64,000 nt of DNA from Phymorhynchus buccinoides. Lineage: Eukaryota > Mollusca > Gastropoda > Neogastropoda > Raphitomidae. The notes beneath the pieces were generated by a model. It did not search any database and had not been told where the DNA came from. It saw only the letters and a list, made by a program, of their open reading frames with translations. The position numbers and the translations under genes were made by a program. Location: positions 45,307,122 to 45,371,121 of the forward strand of contig CM065698.1 of assembly GCA_017654935.2 (NCBI GenBank). Reading direction: 5' to 3'. Shown one piece after another: positions 33,301 through 43,960 of this stretch; position 1 is the first letter of the stretch; each line of letters opens with the position of its first letter.

Positions 33301-34207
33301 CTCTAAATCAAACCAACCAAATCTACTTTCAGTTGCTGCCAAAGAAAAAATTTCCGAAATTAAACACCATTTATTAATATATACGGACGGTTCTAAGATC
33401 TCCGACTCACAAATAGGGTGCGCTTTTACCATTCCAACCCTCAAAATTACTAAATCCTTTCAACTAAATTCAAAAATCTCAATCTTTAGCGCAGAGCTCT
33501 GGGCAATTCTTGAAGCCTGTTTTTTTATAAACGAGTTCCAAAAATCATTGTTTCAGGTTACAATCCTCACAGATTCCTTATCCTCGATACAAGCATTGCA
33601 AAATAATACACAAAATAGAAGGAAAATCATTCAGGAGATACAAAATCTTATACACCAAATAAGAATCAAAGGTATCGATTTAACCATCATGTGGATTCCC
33701 TCCCATTTGGGACTCACAGGGAACGACCTTGCTGACACGGCAGCCAAAAGGGCAGCTGAACACACCGAGGGTCAATTTATAAATATTAAATTATCCCTGT
33801 CAGAGATTAAAAATCACCTGAAACGTTGTGTGTACCGGAGATGGGCTGAGGAATTGGATTCCTATTTAGAAGCCCACCTCCGGTGCAGGAAATTTATCAG
33901 TGGTGGACTTTATCTGCCCGTTCCCCATAAAATTCAAGGCAGAATCAACAGATTCTACACTGACTCCATCCGATGTAAATTTAGGAACACTCCATGTAAA
34001 TGTGGAAAGATCTTTAGCCTGAATCATATTTTTGATCCCTGCAATCAGATAAAGAAGGAATTACAACCTGTCATAGACAAATGTAAACAAAATAACTTAA
34101 TATACAATGAAAAGAATTTCTTATGTAAACATGATAAATTAGGTTGGTCACCAATAGTCTGGCTCGCCGGGGCAATTGGCCAGGTATTATTTAAACACCT
34201 TGTCTAA
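30290..34207 (+). CDS. Element A ORF2: endonuclease-RT-RNase H polyprotein (intact frame)
   Basis: An uninterrupted 1305-codon frame. APE-type endonuclease spans residues ~48-270: NVLQWNC with N53, GDFNAHH 182-188, SDH 260-262. The usual catalytic Glu of the LQE box is Ser (LQS 80-82). Reverse transcriptase spans ~480-800: SYRPISLTPH, FFDIKGAYD 631-639, MGVPQGSIIAP, YADD 721-724. RNase H spans ~1028-1155: YTDGS with D1033, SAELW with E1069, TDSLSS with D1095, GNDLAD. A C-terminal knuckle CxC-x7-H-x4-C lies at 1236-1251. RNase H downstream of RT places it in the I-like group (I, Nimb, LOA relatives). The frame overlaps ORF1 by ~80 bp in the +1 register. No ATG precedes the endonuclease (first Met 139), so the start is unclear. 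Confidence 0.93.
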   Translation: MPVVPLRHHRQQDTDWVRRERNPKFHLNLHTSLLLKSSFLTTLHEGLNVLQWNCRSLNTTQDYLIQFLANSQISYQILCLQSIRLTYGKLPNITGYYYPPSVSNKVDRIFTATYIHKSLNYIEVPTPERNLTGLRYSTMIQTKVNNEFINILNIYYPKGYSKVTISNWLSNLSAEKSWLIVGDFNAHHISWEPFCTKTYSDISLYNEINDSQLILLNDGSSTYYPDASTHFYPKAIDLSLASPNLLINHEWYTYSDPLHSDHKPISIQLNLTANNTNLPPEPKFNFEKANWPLFQSLLSKHTIEDLNDLNREVYYDNIRKKILIAANLAIPTTIPPSKPHSKPWWNEEIKKAIKNKKRKYNTFDLHPTKPNVDEKLTAEKECDDLINEAKLNYFNKEDIINFKDLGKAWKRLKRVQNKGYNINTRVLDGDNLTTTDSDTADVLANRFAQASQTKHLPVFQRDKRKINYHFEKSNDNSHTINAPLKITELAAAINMIRKTNKATGDDPISYTIIKKLPPSFLKVLHHFYSGCWAEGEIPNAWKEAQVVGIPKPGKPARDPASYRPISLTPHLGKIYERIVKSRLDFYLEKNNVLPKFQAGFRKHRCCMEQVIRLTSYVKKAFARRRKVLATFFDIKGAYDSVWHGRLLDKVSSLGIHGNMFNFIQNFINNRALRVKVGSSVSKIHQIDMGVPQGSIIAPTLFNIMIHDISNLKLKNCQISMYADDIAIWSSAFTKSSKALAKYLQNHQTNTSLVIDYLQKNGFSLSPDKCEFMCFRHNLIKKNININILGQPKSMTNKVKFLGVVLTPRLNWSPHIDHLCKKAIKGANFVRIISSQTWAQNSKFLVLLTQALVRSRLTYGMEAFHNITSNLVNKLQTIELKALKAALNVPKFANTNLIYGIIGWIPLDHLMKLNTSTFLTRLYATNHFSIESFKEEFEDPFYSHPSFQQQKPIIAQKVCNPLDYSREMLSMAGLEIDDIETHPKFPIPHWEWESAHFDTFLHQMYSKSNQPNLLSVAAKEKISEIKHHLLIYTDGSKISDSQIGCAFTIPTLKITKSFQLNSKISIFSAELWAILEACFFINEFQKSLFQVTILTDSLSSIQALQNNTQNRRKIIQEIQNLIHQIRIKGIDLTIMWIPSHLGLTGNDLADTAAKRAAEHTEGQFINIKLSLSEIKNHLKRCVYRRWAEELDSYLEAHLRCRKFISGGLYLPVPHKIQGRINRFYTDSIRCKFRNTPCKCGKIFSLNHIFDPCNQIKKELQPVIDKCKQNNLIYNEKNFLCKHDKLGWSPIVWLAGAIGQVLFKHLV

Positions 34208-36060
34208 AAGACTGGAACTATTTTTACTGGTGGGAATAGAGTCCCTCTGGTGTGCGGGCCGTATACCTGTCTGCATTCCCGCTCCCCTCTTCCCCCTTCT
34301 CCCTTTTAACTAAAATATGTGCCTGATGGGCTGAAGTGACTCTTTTGAGCCCACTATCTTTTAAAATCCCTTCTCCTATGCAGATAGGTGTCCGGTACGC
34401 ACAACGGAGGTTTCTCTCGTAACCGTTGCGTTTTGCGCTTGTGCTCCCCCCCCTTTTTGGGATTGCCCATGCGGTGTCCTGTCACTGCTTGGGGCGGAGA
34501 GGAGGGGTCCCTTCCCCTCCCTCCCTCCGTTCCGAGCATACAGGAGTCGTTAACCATCCCCACCCTCAACTCTCTCACCTTCTCTTTAAAACCATCTAGA
34601 GCTTAAATATAAATAAGAAAAACTTCTATTTATTTCACTTAAATCTCAGACTCCATCATGACATCAGGGGCGGGAGAGTCTTTGTTGCTACCCCCCCTGG
34701 GATCAGATGGAATAAATAAAATTACTTATAACAATGGAGGCCTCTGGCGGTATGTCCCCCCACTCATAAACAACTTCATATAATATAATGGATCTGGACT
34801 AGATCTCATCTATTTAAATAATAAATTACACATGGTCAAGTAATAGACCAAAATATACATAAAACAAACCAGATTTTAATAGTAACTTTTAATATAACTA
34901 TGAAACTTCAATATTCATAAACTAGTTTTTTACCAAATCTTAACCTATTTTTAACATAATAAACAATTTTAAAGATATAGATTTTAATAAAATAATCTTA
35001 AACTATGCATAAAACGTCCTAATAGGACAGGTACAATCAATAAACAAAGGGTACACACATAGTAGTGGTGTACAAAGGTTCCTGGGAAAAGAAAATGAAA
35101 CGACTGGCTCTTATAACCAACTCGTTATAGACGGACCCAGATTAAAACTTAATCTATATACCTAAAAGATCAGTTAGTAGGGGTTAGGTCCCACAACTTA
35201 ATCAAAACAAAAAACAAATTTTTTTTAACATAACTTTTAACAATTTTACATACTCACATATGTGAAAATAACATTATGCTCTGTCCTATGGACAAGATTA
35301 AATAAGTTAAACACTTAACAAATTTTAACATAGATTAAACACAACTTAGGTATATTTTAAATAAGTTTTTCTATAAAAACAATAAATAACTTTACTTGTA
35401 AAAGGTCTAAACATTTTGTTTGTAAAAGTTGTGTACATAATAACAATGTACATATTAATTTTAATAACTTTTGGTCTAATAACTTTTGGTCTAAGGAACA
35501 AAAGACAACAGTTGCCATTGGACCAAATAAACTCACAACTAAAACTCCTAAATAGCTATTAGTTGTATTGAGTCCTAAGGGACAAAAACCTAATAGGCTA
35601 GTCTTATACAAAAGTGATGTACATATAGAAAATGGAAATAAAATAATAAATTTTACTTTTACATAACCTTTTTTATAGGTTTTTTTAAACTGTATATCAG
35701 CTTGTATACAGGCATATGCCTGTCAAGAATTTTAATAATAAAGCTCTTCCCGAGCACAAACACGGATTTTTTTTATCAAATAGCTCAATTGAGCATAAAA
35801 TGCATGAATTTTAACTGTAGCCCTGGGTTTTTTTAATCAGACCTCCTCCAATCTGCCAGACTTAAAGCAAACAGCTAAATATCTTTTAAAATCAAAACAT
35901 TTTATCACAAACATAAATTTTATATTCTAAAACTTGTACGCTATTAAAAATTAAAACTTCTATAAACTCTGTTAAAACAAATAACTTACTCTTTTAAAAT
36001 ATATCTTATAAAACTTAAAATCCACCTTTTTTCTAGGATCTTTATAAATTTAAATGCCCC
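34208..36060 (+). mobile_element. Element A 3' untranslated region (end approximate)
   Basis: It begins with a GC-rich module shared with B and D: GGGAATAGAGTCCCTCTGG (34232-34250), a GACTCTTTTGAGCCC-type word, and GGCGGAGAGGAGGGGTCCCT (34493-34512) before AGGAGTCGTTAACCATCCCC. From 34750 it is very AT-rich with no frames of interest. TGTAGCCCTGGGTTTTTTTA (35816-35835) resembles words at 47500 and 57358 in the other copies. No poly-A tail is visible. The boundary to element B is not sharp. Confidence 0.6.
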
Positions 36061-36521
36061 AAATAGTCTGTTGACTCAGAAGGCGTAAAATCTCTATTTT
36101 TCTCTCTCTCTCACTCACACATTCCAAGTCTAGCCGCCGACGAGTCAACACCTCGAGCGACGCTGCGCACATAATAAGAAAAAGGAAAGGGAGCCTCCAG
36201 CCTTCCACGCTACCACGCTACACCGAGAGAAAAAAGAAAGGGGAGAGATTTTCTTCACCCAATTAACCTGCCGGCCTCCCACTACACAGCGCCACCAGAT
36301 CACGCCACCTCCACGCCCTGCCGACATTCATTGCAAGTTAAGTACTCTAAACGAGCCTCTGGCCGTTCGAAAATTCGGAAAATTAACAAGTAAATTGCGT
36401 GATCTCTTGGCCTGGGGAGGCATTGTGTATAGTATTTGTTTATTAACACCAATTTTTACCCATCCCTTATTATTTTCTCTATTATTATTTTCTTGTTTAG
36501 ACACAATGTAAATAGGGCACC
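36061..36521 (+). mobile_element. Probable 5' region of element B
   Basis: A switch from AT-rich 3' UTR to mixed sequence with CTCTCTCTCACTCACAC and GCCGCCGACGAGTC, ending just before ATG 36522 in a CACCATGAG context. No promoter motif can be named. Confidence 0.4.
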
Positions 36522-38500
36522 ATGAGCAAGGAATTATTTAAGATAGAGGGAAGGGAGGGGGGGGGGGGAAGACAACAGCCATGAATACTCCGAAGAGAGT
36601 TCAGACGTCATGTTTGACAGTTCAGGAGAGTCGAACACGTTCATTGAAGTGCCGCCGGTTGAGGTTGAGCGCAAGCTCCCTCCCCTTGAATCAAACATAG
36701 GGAATAGCGCTCCCTCAAATACAAGTACTCCCAATACACCAACAAGAAAAAGAAATCGAGGGGCAGAATCGAGCCCCTCGAGCCCAGGCCTGTCCCCAGG
36801 CAATAAAAAGACCAAGGAGGACTTGCACAACATGGAAAAAGACATCAGCCCAATAGAGACACTAGAACAAAGTACAGACCCATCCCCTTTACGGGAAAAA
36901 ACCACGAGTCTTTCAAAAGAAGGGGAGAACAACACAGACATCCCCTCCCACACTACACATCCCAAAGACAACCCATTCACCAACATAGAGTCAATCTGGG
37001 GTCTCCCCACCAACTCAAACACAAACACAAACACAAACTCACAACACGAACAACAACAAAATCAGTCAGAGCCAAGGCCCAAGCCGAGACCCAAACCAAG
37101 ACGAGCGCGCGCGCATACAGCCACTCATACGAGGGAAACTTCGAGAGACCCTCCAAAACCTACCTTCCTCAAATATCCGGTGATAGTGGAAGACCAGGGC
37201 ACGGGCCCAGCCACAATCAAGGGCCTTGGCCCGGTGACGGGGATGCGCCTTTGGCAAAATGCCATTGGCGACATCGCAAGCCAGAGGTCCCTGGCCGGCA
37301 ATCGCCTACTCATAGGTTGCGTATCTGCCGAACAACAAACCAAACTTTCAAATCTCAAACAAATTTCTACGGACACCTGTAGTAGGCCTAGTCTTTGCCT
37401 GTGGGTCTAAGCCTCTTACTCTTAGAAAATTAATAATTGAAGTTGCGTGATCTGTTACTGTTTTAAACTGATTGTTCATGCGATGAAAACTTGTTCCACA
37501 TCATCTACATTTCTGTAAGATATTTTATATTAGTCCTAATATTTTATTTTCGTTTCGTTAATTCTCCCCCCCCCCCTCTGCCACAAAGCAAAGGTCAAGG
37601 TCACAGCCAGCAAGCTCATCCATGTTTATCTTCCCCTGTAGGCCTACAGTCTGCTCGTGGTGATCAATCGTCTAGGACTAACAAAGGATTCGTACGTCGA
37701 AGGCAGTGAAATCGACGAACCCTGGATTTTCCGTATATTTTTTTTCAAGACTGAAATGAATGTGGGCTAAATGTTAAGTACGTCGTCTTGATTATGAGGT
37801 AAGGCATGGACTCTAGGCCTAGGCCTTGTTGCCGGAAGTGCAGTAGGCTAAGTTGTGCGCAGAGATGATGGGCAAATGAACACGAACAACCGTTACTCAA
37901 AGGCGCAAATAAAAGCTAAACAACCGGGCCGTCAACGCACACACTCGGTACATCCATTTGTTACAGAAAATATAAGTTGACGACGTTAAAATGTACCTAT
38001 TTGTACACACCTGAAATCTTGTGTTTCTTTTTAAAGAGCGTTTTTGTATTCTAATGGAGAGTCTTCTTTCCAGTATGTATCTCCTACTCGTACAACACAA
38101 CAGTTACAACAAATGATTTTCTTCCTTTTGTTCCTTACCGATGTATCTGACTGCTTTGATCGCCATGACTTGAAGGCTCACGTCAAAATCAAGTATCCTG
38201 CTAACTTTAACCCTCTAGCATCTTATGTTTTTTTGAGAAAATGACAACGTTAAAGTTTCAGTGGAGAGTGAGAGTCTTCTTTAGTTTGAAGAGTGTGACT
38301 GAGTCAAGGTTCAAGGTTGCACAACCTTATCTTTATTTTGTTCTTTATCAATGTATCTGACTGCTTTGATCGTCGTGACTTGAAGGCTCACGTCAAAATC
38401 AAGTATCCTGCTAACTTTAACCCTCTAACGCCTTATATGTTTAGAGAAAATGACAACGTTAAGGTTTGAGTTAAGGTTAAAGGTCGGGGCCACGGACGCA

Positions 38501-38534
<34 letters not shown>

Positions 38535-39018
38535 ACAGACACACAACCGAACATGTACGATACTATAGACTCACTTTGTTTTAAAAAACGACGTGAGCCA
38601 AAAATCAAAAGCCGTAAAAGTCACCTTCAACGAACCTTTACTCCCCACACATATCAAAATTTGCGCACAAACTTTTGAAGTCACCCCTTTTGTTGCCCCC
38701 GTTAGGAGGTGTAAACAGTGTGCCCGGTTCGGACACTCGGCCGAGCAATGCCGCTCCAAAAAGGAAACTTGTGCCAGGTGTGCCGAACCGGGCCACTCCC
38801 CACAGTCCTGCACGAACAACAAGTGTGTGAACTGTGGGGGTCCTCACTCTGCGGCATACGGCGGATGTCCGCAGTACCAGCTCCGCATCCGCGCCAATCG
38901 CATACGCGCGGAAATCTTCATTCCCTATTCTGAAGCTATACGTCGGGCCAACAAAAAAGAGTGGGATCCCAATCTCACAAAAGATAGCGGTGGCGGCCCG
39001 CACCCTTCAGACAATTAA
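36522..39018 (+). pseudogene. Element B ORF1, disrupted by a 1.2 kb repeat and deletions
   Basis: It starts MSKELFKIEGREGGG at ATG 36522. The G run at 36551-36567 shifts the frame, which then reads EYSEESSDVMFDSSGESNTF onward to LAGNRLLIGCVSAEQQTKLS. At ~37373 a long repeat begins. ORF1 resumes after 38592 with AVKVTFNEPLLPTHIKICAQ and three knuckles: CKQCARFGHSAEQC, CARCAEPGHSPQSC, CVNCGGPHSAAYGGC. Compared with A and D, about 45 codons are lost at the insertion. About 200 C-terminal codons are also missing: the frame stops soon after EAIRRANKKEWD at 39016-39018. This copy cannot make a working ORF1 product. Confidence 0.85.
37373..38592 (+). repeat. Long dispersed repeat, copy 2, inside element B ORF1
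   Basis: Near-identical to 21033-22334, including the TCTTTGCCTG-GGTCTAAGCC start, the AAAGGTCAAGGTCACAGCCA segment, internal duplication and terminal (CA)n. It differs from copy 1 by small deletions. It is younger than element B, whose ORF1 it splits. It replaces about 135 bp of ORF1 instead of being a clean insertion. No target duplication seen. Confidence 0.85.
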
Positions 39019-39059
39019 CTTTTTAATTAAAAACCCCTCCACTCAATTACTCCCCACCT

Positions 39060-42000
39060 GTAAGGTTACTGTCCAAGCTAAATATTTTGCAATGGAACTG
39101 CCGTGCCATTAAAAAAACAGGCGATCATTTAATACACTACCTATCATCCACTTCCACAACATATCATTTTATTTGTTTACAGTCGTTAAATATAAACTAT
39201 TCTAATTTGCCCCGCATACAGGGCTATCAATACCCACCTTCAGTTAGTAACACAACAAGCAAAGTTTACACAGCTACTTACATTCATCTAAACACTAGTA
39301 TAAATTCCCCTTTAGAAAATATAACTGCTACCAGATATTCCAACATAATTCAAACTAAAATAAATGGCAAAACCACTAATATTCTAAACATGTATTATCC
39401 TAAAGGATATCACATATCAGACAATATAAACTGGCTTCCCTCCCTTTCGGATACTGTCTCCTGGGTGGTGGTGGGTGACTTTAACGCACACCACCCCACC
39501 TGGGAGGATTTCGGAACTAAACCTAGTGGCGGGGGTGGGATACTCACTCAACAAATTAATGATTCCCATCTTATTCTTTTAAACGATGGTTCATCGACCA
39601 GATTTCCTGATTCCAGTAAACACAAACCCACTGCCATTGATTTAACCCTTGTTAGCCCCGAGTTAATAGTAAATCACGAATGGTACCCAATGTCTGATAC
39701 CTTACTATCAGACCACAAACCTATTTTGATAACTTTTAACAGTCAAATCCCACCACCAACCCAACCCCATCAACATACATTCAACTATGATAATGCTAAC
39801 TGGACCTTATTCCAGTCCATTCTTAGTAAAACTAATAACACCCACATTTTTGATTCCGATTTAGATATTCATTATGAAAATTTAAGAACCTCCATTCTAA
39901 AAGCATGCGAACTTTCTATACCATCAATAACACATAAAACAAATTCCCGTCCATCACCAAAACCGTGGTGGAACGAGACAGTACAAGAAGCAGTAAGAAA
40001 GAAAAAAAGAGCATGCAATTACTTTGACTGTCATCCCACCCCGCCAAACCACGCTTCCAAATTAGAAGCTGAAAAATTATGCGAAGATGCTATAAATCTA
40101 GCCCAAAGGGAATTTTTTAACACTGACGAGATCATCGATTATCGAGATCTCGGAAAAGCATGGAAAAAAATAAAATAAAAAAATAACAGAGGTAAGGTAT
40201 GGGAGCCTAGAATAATGAAAGACAATATAATGACAACCACAAATCTACAGACAGCGGACGCCCTTGCGGATATTTTCGCACAGGCTAGCCAAAGTAAATA
40301 TTTATCTACTGATGAGCAAAACAGACGTACAAACACACCTACAATTCCAAAATCAAACAACAACTCGCACTACATTAACGCCCCCCTCAAATTGACCGAG
40401 CTTGCTGGGTCCCTTCATCAAATTAGAAAAGTAAATAAAGCTACAGGAGTTGATCCAATCTCCTATAAAATACTCAAAAAACTGCCCCTTTCTTTTCACG
40501 AGATTCTATTAACTTTTTACGCCAGATGTTGGGAGGAGGGGGAGGTGCCACGCGCATGGAAAGAGGCACAGGTGGTGGGGGTCCTGAAGCCCGAAAAACC
40601 GGCAAGGGACCCTAAAAGTTACCGCCCCATCTCCCTCACCCCACACAAAAAGAAAAAGACTTGAATATTTTCTCGAAAAAAATAACATTATCCCCACGAT
40701 CCAGGCAGGCTTTCGTAAACATAGATCCTGCATGGAACAAATTGTTAGACTTACCTCCCATGTCAGAAAAGCTCTAGCCAGAAGAAGGAAATTCTTTGCT
40801 ACCTTTTTCGACATAAAAGGGGCATATGACTCCGTCTGGCATGGGAGGCTATTAGAAAAAATCAGCAGGCTCGGAGTTGAGGGTAATACATATAATTTCA
40901 TTCACACTTTTCTACAAAACAGAAGTTTTAAAGTCAAGGTGGGACAGTCTATGTCAGCTAACCATAAGATGGACATGGGAGTTCCCCAGGGCAGCATTAT
41001 TGCACCGATTCTGTTTAATATCATGTTACATGATATCTCACAAATTAAATTTGAAGGATGTCGAATATCGATGTACGCAGATGACATCGCCATCTGGTCT
41101 CTGCCTACAGCACGTGGAGCTAGGTATACCCTTGACCCCGAAATAGGTGCCCACCAACATAATACAAACTTAATCTTACACTACCTTAAATGTAATGGCT
41201 TCACGATTTCACCACAAAAGTGTGAATTCATGGTCTTTTCAACTAAAATTACAAAACATGACAACTTTAAAATCCAAATTTTAGATCAAATAAAAACTCC
41301 TCCTCCCCATGTTAAGTTCCTGGGGGTTCACCTTTCCAGTGATCTCTCATGGACACACCATATTACACACTTAGTTAACAAATCAACTAAAGCCCTGAAC
41401 CTAATAAAAGTATTAGCCAGACAAAAATGGGCTCAGGACACAAAATTTCTAACATACCTAGTTAGGACTCTGGTTCGTAGCCGTTTAACCTACGGCATGG
41501 AGACATTCTATAACTTAACAAAATCTAACCTAACAGCATTACAAACTATTGAAATGAAAGCTTTAAAGACTGCCCTGGGACTCCCCTCCTTTGCAATAAA
41601 CTATCTAGTTTATAGAGACATAGGCTGGCTCCCCCTACATCACCTCATAAAGTTAAATTGTGCAACATTTTTAACAAGACTCCACAGTACCAACAACTTT
41701 ACAAAGGAAGACTTCTTAACTCAATTTTCGGACCCCTATTTTGCTCAATCTCAAACATTTGTCAAAAAATACATTAACATATATGATTTTGTAGAAAACC
41801 TACTTGAAAAATCAGACACATTAATGAAACATATTGTGTTCTACCCTAAGTATATAGTGCCACAGTGGGATTGGGATCCTCCAGACTATGACATCTCACT
41901 ACATCATGAATTTAACAAAGAAGAACAAATTAACCAATTAACAGTTGCAGCAAAACAAAAAATCTATAACTTTCAACACCAACTCAGTATTTATACCGAT

Positions 42001-42816
42001 GGTTCCAAATTAAACGAAAATAAAATAGGTTGTGCCTTTACCATACCTAGTCTAAAAATATTCAAAACATTTCAATTAAACAAAAATATTTCTATTTTTT
42101 CAGCTGAACTCTGGGCCATCTTAGAAGCCCTTTCATTTACTAACAATCTACCGAATCCCCCATTTCAAATAGCTATTTTTTCAGACTCTCTTTCCTCCAT
42201 TTACGCATTACAGGGAGAAAGCCATAATCGTTTAGAAATAAAAAATGAAATCAAAAAACTAATACATCATCTTCATCTTAAGGGGACTAAAGTCACATTA
42301 ATATGGATCCCCTCCCACTGTGGCATCATGGGAAACGATCTAGCAGATAGAGAGGCCAAGAGGGCAGCCACCCATACGTCAGGCACACCCGTTGACATTG
42401 GCCTGTCAGTTGGTGAAGCCAAGTCACTTCTGAAAAAGACAGTATTCCGGGAGTGGGCCAGCGAACTTGAGAGTTACGCAAAGGCCCACTCCTGGGACCC
42501 TAAAATAGTCCAGGGGGGACTTTTCCTCGCCACTCCACATTATATCTCCAAATTAATATTTCGATTAAGAACATATTCATATTATTGTAAATTCAGAAAC
42601 ACCATCTGTAGATGTAGTAAAATACTTAACTTAGAACACTTGTTTAACCCTTGCTCTTATATCCAAATGGAATTTGCAGAACTCTTTAACAAATTAAAAA
42701 CAGTAAATATACCTTTCACACTAAAAATATTATCAATACACGGTGAGAGGGAATGGTCCCCCCTTGTATGGCTAGCAGAAGCCATACACCGCTCATTTTT
42801 CAAAGAATTTTTTTAA
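39060..42816 (+). pseudogene. Element B ORF2: endonuclease-RT-RNase H, two breaks
   Basis: The endonuclease opens NILQWNCRAI (~39081-39110) with no ATG before it. The Glu box reads ICLQS, GDFNAHH is at ~39475 and SDHKPI at ~39710. An in-frame TAA follows WKKIK near 40176. The same frame continues to SYRPISLTPH, where about 30 bp are missing and the frame shifts (~40650). From 40655 to 42816 it is open: FFDIKGAYD, MGVPQGSIIAP, YADD (~41071), RNase H boxes YTDGS, SAELWAI, SDSLSS and GNDLAD, and the knuckle CRCSKILNLEHLFNPC. It is a 60-65 % look-alike of A and D by eye, so it is a distinct family and not a recent duplicate. Confidence 0.88.
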
Positions 42817-43960
42817 CCTGACACATTTCTGCTGCTACCATTTACTGCAGCCACCATGACCTAAAAATATCCGCCATTTTTTCACTGGTGTCCTCCTCGA
42901 GGGCCGGAACTTATGGCGGCCATTTTGGCCTCTTTTTCTCCACTTCCATTATAATTCTTTTCAGTTGTTTATTCCAACCAAACAACTTATCTACATTTCA
43001 TCTAACCTCATCATTAATAACTCTAATGGGGAATCTGTGCGTGGGTCGGATCGGTACCCCCCCCCCCTTCTTATGTTGGGGGTGGGTGCGTGGTGCGGCC
43101 CACGTGCAGAATCTATGGTAGTTGCATAGCGGCGTCTCCCCCTCCCTTTCTTTTTTGGAAAGAGGGGGGGGGGCGTTGGCTGGGTGCCTCGGGCGGAAGA
43201 CAGATAATATCTCTCGCCCGCCCGAGACACCTCCGGGTGGCCACCCCTATTGGTGTCGCACCCGTGGCAGCGCCCCTAACCGAAGGGAATCCTTAACCAG
43301 CCTTTTCTCTAAATAATAATTAACATCTATCAAAATCAAAATGGTGGGGGTGGAGTCTCCTCGGGTGGCGGGCCTGGCGCCCACTCACATTCCCCTTTCC
43401 CTTCCCCCCCATCCCATCTTAACGTCACATGCGCCGTTGGGCTGTAGTGACCCTTTTGGGTCCACCTCTTTTTATTCTCCCTCCCCCCCAGTCCGTGGGC
43501 GCCCGGGTCGCCACCCCGGGAGTTCTATGGTAGCCGTCACGTTTTACATTGTGACCCCCCCGCACAAGGATCACATAAGCGGCGCCTTTCCTCTGGGTGG
43601 GGCGGGGAGGAGGGGTCCCTCTCCCTCCCTCCCCCCGCCCCTTCCACGAAAGAATCCTTAACCTCCCCCTCCATCAACATCACTATTATTATCCAAGTTA
43701 TTATTTATCTAACGTATATATTGTAAACGATAATTGCTCGGGCTCCCATGCCAAAATACCACCTGATTATATTAAATATATTTAAATTATTAGATATTCA
43801 TATCATGTCAACGTAGGCGGGGGGGATTTTGTGGCCACCCCCCTACGGGAACACATGAACAATTACAACATTCACTTACATCTAGCGTGGTCGCCACCGT
43901 TATTCAGTATCTAAATTATAAATAATCTTATTTTTACATGATAATTTTCAGGCCATTTTA
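42817..43960 (+). mobile_element. Element B 3' UTR and duplicated GC-rich modules
   Basis: Two GC-rich blocks lie in a row (43030-43310 and 43341-43680). The second carries the shared words GACCCTTTTGGGTCC (43448-43462), GGGGAGGAGGGGTCCCTCTC and AAGAATCCTTAACC. The first shares GGGAATCCTTAACC and GGGCGTTGGC-type sequence. 43690-43960 is AT-rich up to element C. The two modules imply either internal duplication or another 3' remnant between B and C. Confidence 0.55.
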
